Both the position numbers and the translations under genes were made by a program. A stretch of DNA of 5,309 nt. It comes from Avoscillospira sp045579045. Its GTDB lineage: Bacteria; Bacillota; Clostridia; Oscillospirales; Oscillospiraceae. The notes beneath the pieces are model-generated. The model was not told where the DNA came from. It saw only the letters and a program-made list of their open reading frames with translations, and made no database searches. Positions 4,824 through 5,309 of this stretch are shown one piece after another; within the stretch, counting starts at the first letter, position 1; each line of letters begins with the position of its first letter. The stretch spans positions 1 through 5,309 of the forward strand of contig JAZNLL010000114.1 of the NCBI GenBank assembly GCA_045579045.1. Reading direction: 5' to 3'.

Positions 4824-5309
4824 TTACTTCTTGGCCTTGACGCCCTGGAAGTACTCCTTGGTCAGCTTGACGACCACGGGGCTCAGCAGCAGCAGAGCAA
4901 CCAGGTTGGGGATAGCCATCAGACCGTTCAGGGTATCAGCAATAGCCCAGGCCAGATCCAGAGAAACAGCACCGGCGATACAGGCGAATGCACAGAAGAT
5001 GATCTGATAAATCTTGGAAGCCTTGTAGCCGAACAGGAACTCCACGCAGCGGGTGCCGTACAGAGCCCAGGTCAGAACGGTGGAGATGGCGAACAGGGAC
5101 AGGCAGATTGCAACGCAGGTAGCGGAGATCTTGCCGGGGAAGACAGACATGAAACCATTGATGGTCAGGTTTGCACCAATGTCCTTGCCCCACTCAATAC
5201 CATTGATACCATTGCCCAGCAGAGCAACCAGAGCGGTCATGGTACAGACAACGATGGTATCCATGAAGACCTCGAAGACACCGAAGATACCCTGCTGGAC
5301 AGGATGCTC
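4824..5309 (-). CDS. Alanine/glycine:cation symporter (AGCS family), C-terminal third
   Basis: AGCS transporters carry alanine or glycine into the cell with Na+ or H+. The frame is open from the right edge to the TAA at 4826-4824, giving 161 residues of a protein that is normally about 450-480 long; the start is outside the window. The visible part begins EHPVQQGIFGVFEVFMDTIVVCTMTAL, matching the conserved HPV-QG...EVF-DTI-VCT-TAL segment of the family. At least four hydrophobic segments follow, at about 10-32, 57-85, 97-125 and 125-150, with a periplasm-facing Gly/Asn-rich loop (about 32-58) before the second. The C-terminus is short and basic (KEYFQGVKAKK), as expected for a cytosolic tail. 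The substrate cannot be decided from this part. Confidence 0.93.
   Translation of the reverse strand, partial: EHPVQQGIFGVFEVFMDTIVVCTMTALVALLGNGINGIEWGKDIGANLTINGFMSVFPGKISATCVAICLSLFAISTVLTWALYGTRCVEFLFGYKASKIYQIIFCAFACIAGAVSLDLAWAIADTLNGLMAIPNLVALLLLSPVVVKLTKEYFQGVKAKK

Overview
The window looks like a chromosomal piece of a low-to-moderate GC Gram-positive anaerobe, most likely a gut member of the Clostridia (Oscillospiraceae-like). This rests on the mix of genes: nrdR, an AGCS-type amino acid symporter and a C39-like peptidase, all with AGGAG-type ribosome binding sites. The genus is an inference from gene content and style, not from a database match.

Layout. Positions 1-374 (minus strand) hold the 5' part of an unrecognised AT-rich gene that leaves the window at its left edge and has a very good ribosome binding site. 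Positions 444-1905 hold a complete-looking IS3-family (IS150-like) insertion sequence on the minus strand. It has terminal inverted repeats, orfA (helix-turn-helix plus coiled coil), orfB (DDE integrase core) in the -1 frame, candidate slippery sites, and a 34-nt near-continuous palindrome at the orfA end that buries the orfA ribosome binding site. Positions 1930-4069 (minus strand) carry a two-gene operon: a 461-residue C39-like papain-fold peptidase without a signal peptide, then 22 bp later a 243-residue protein with two N-terminal membrane segments. A good promoter (TTTTCA-17-TATAAT) lies just upstream. Positions 4250-4702 (plus strand) encode NrdR, the ATP-cone/zinc-ribbon repressor of ribonucleotide reductase genes, divergent from the peptidase operon and followed by a strong intrinsic terminator. 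Positions 4824-5309 (minus strand) hold the C-terminal third of an alanine/glycine:cation symporter with its own terminator, convergent with nrdR.

How it fits together. The right side (about 1930-5309) is GC-rich and reads as ordinary core chromosome: two convergent units separated by back-to-back terminators, and a divergent promoter region between nrdR and the peptidase operon. The IS lies about 24 bp after the stop of the membrane-protein gene. On its far side base composition drops sharply (20 of 60 G+C at 61-120, against 42 of 60 at 3001-3060), so the IS sits at a compositional border that may mark acquired DNA or an IS-mediated rearrangement. The least explained parts are the peptidase/membrane-protein pair, the palindrome over the transposase start, and the left-edge gene.
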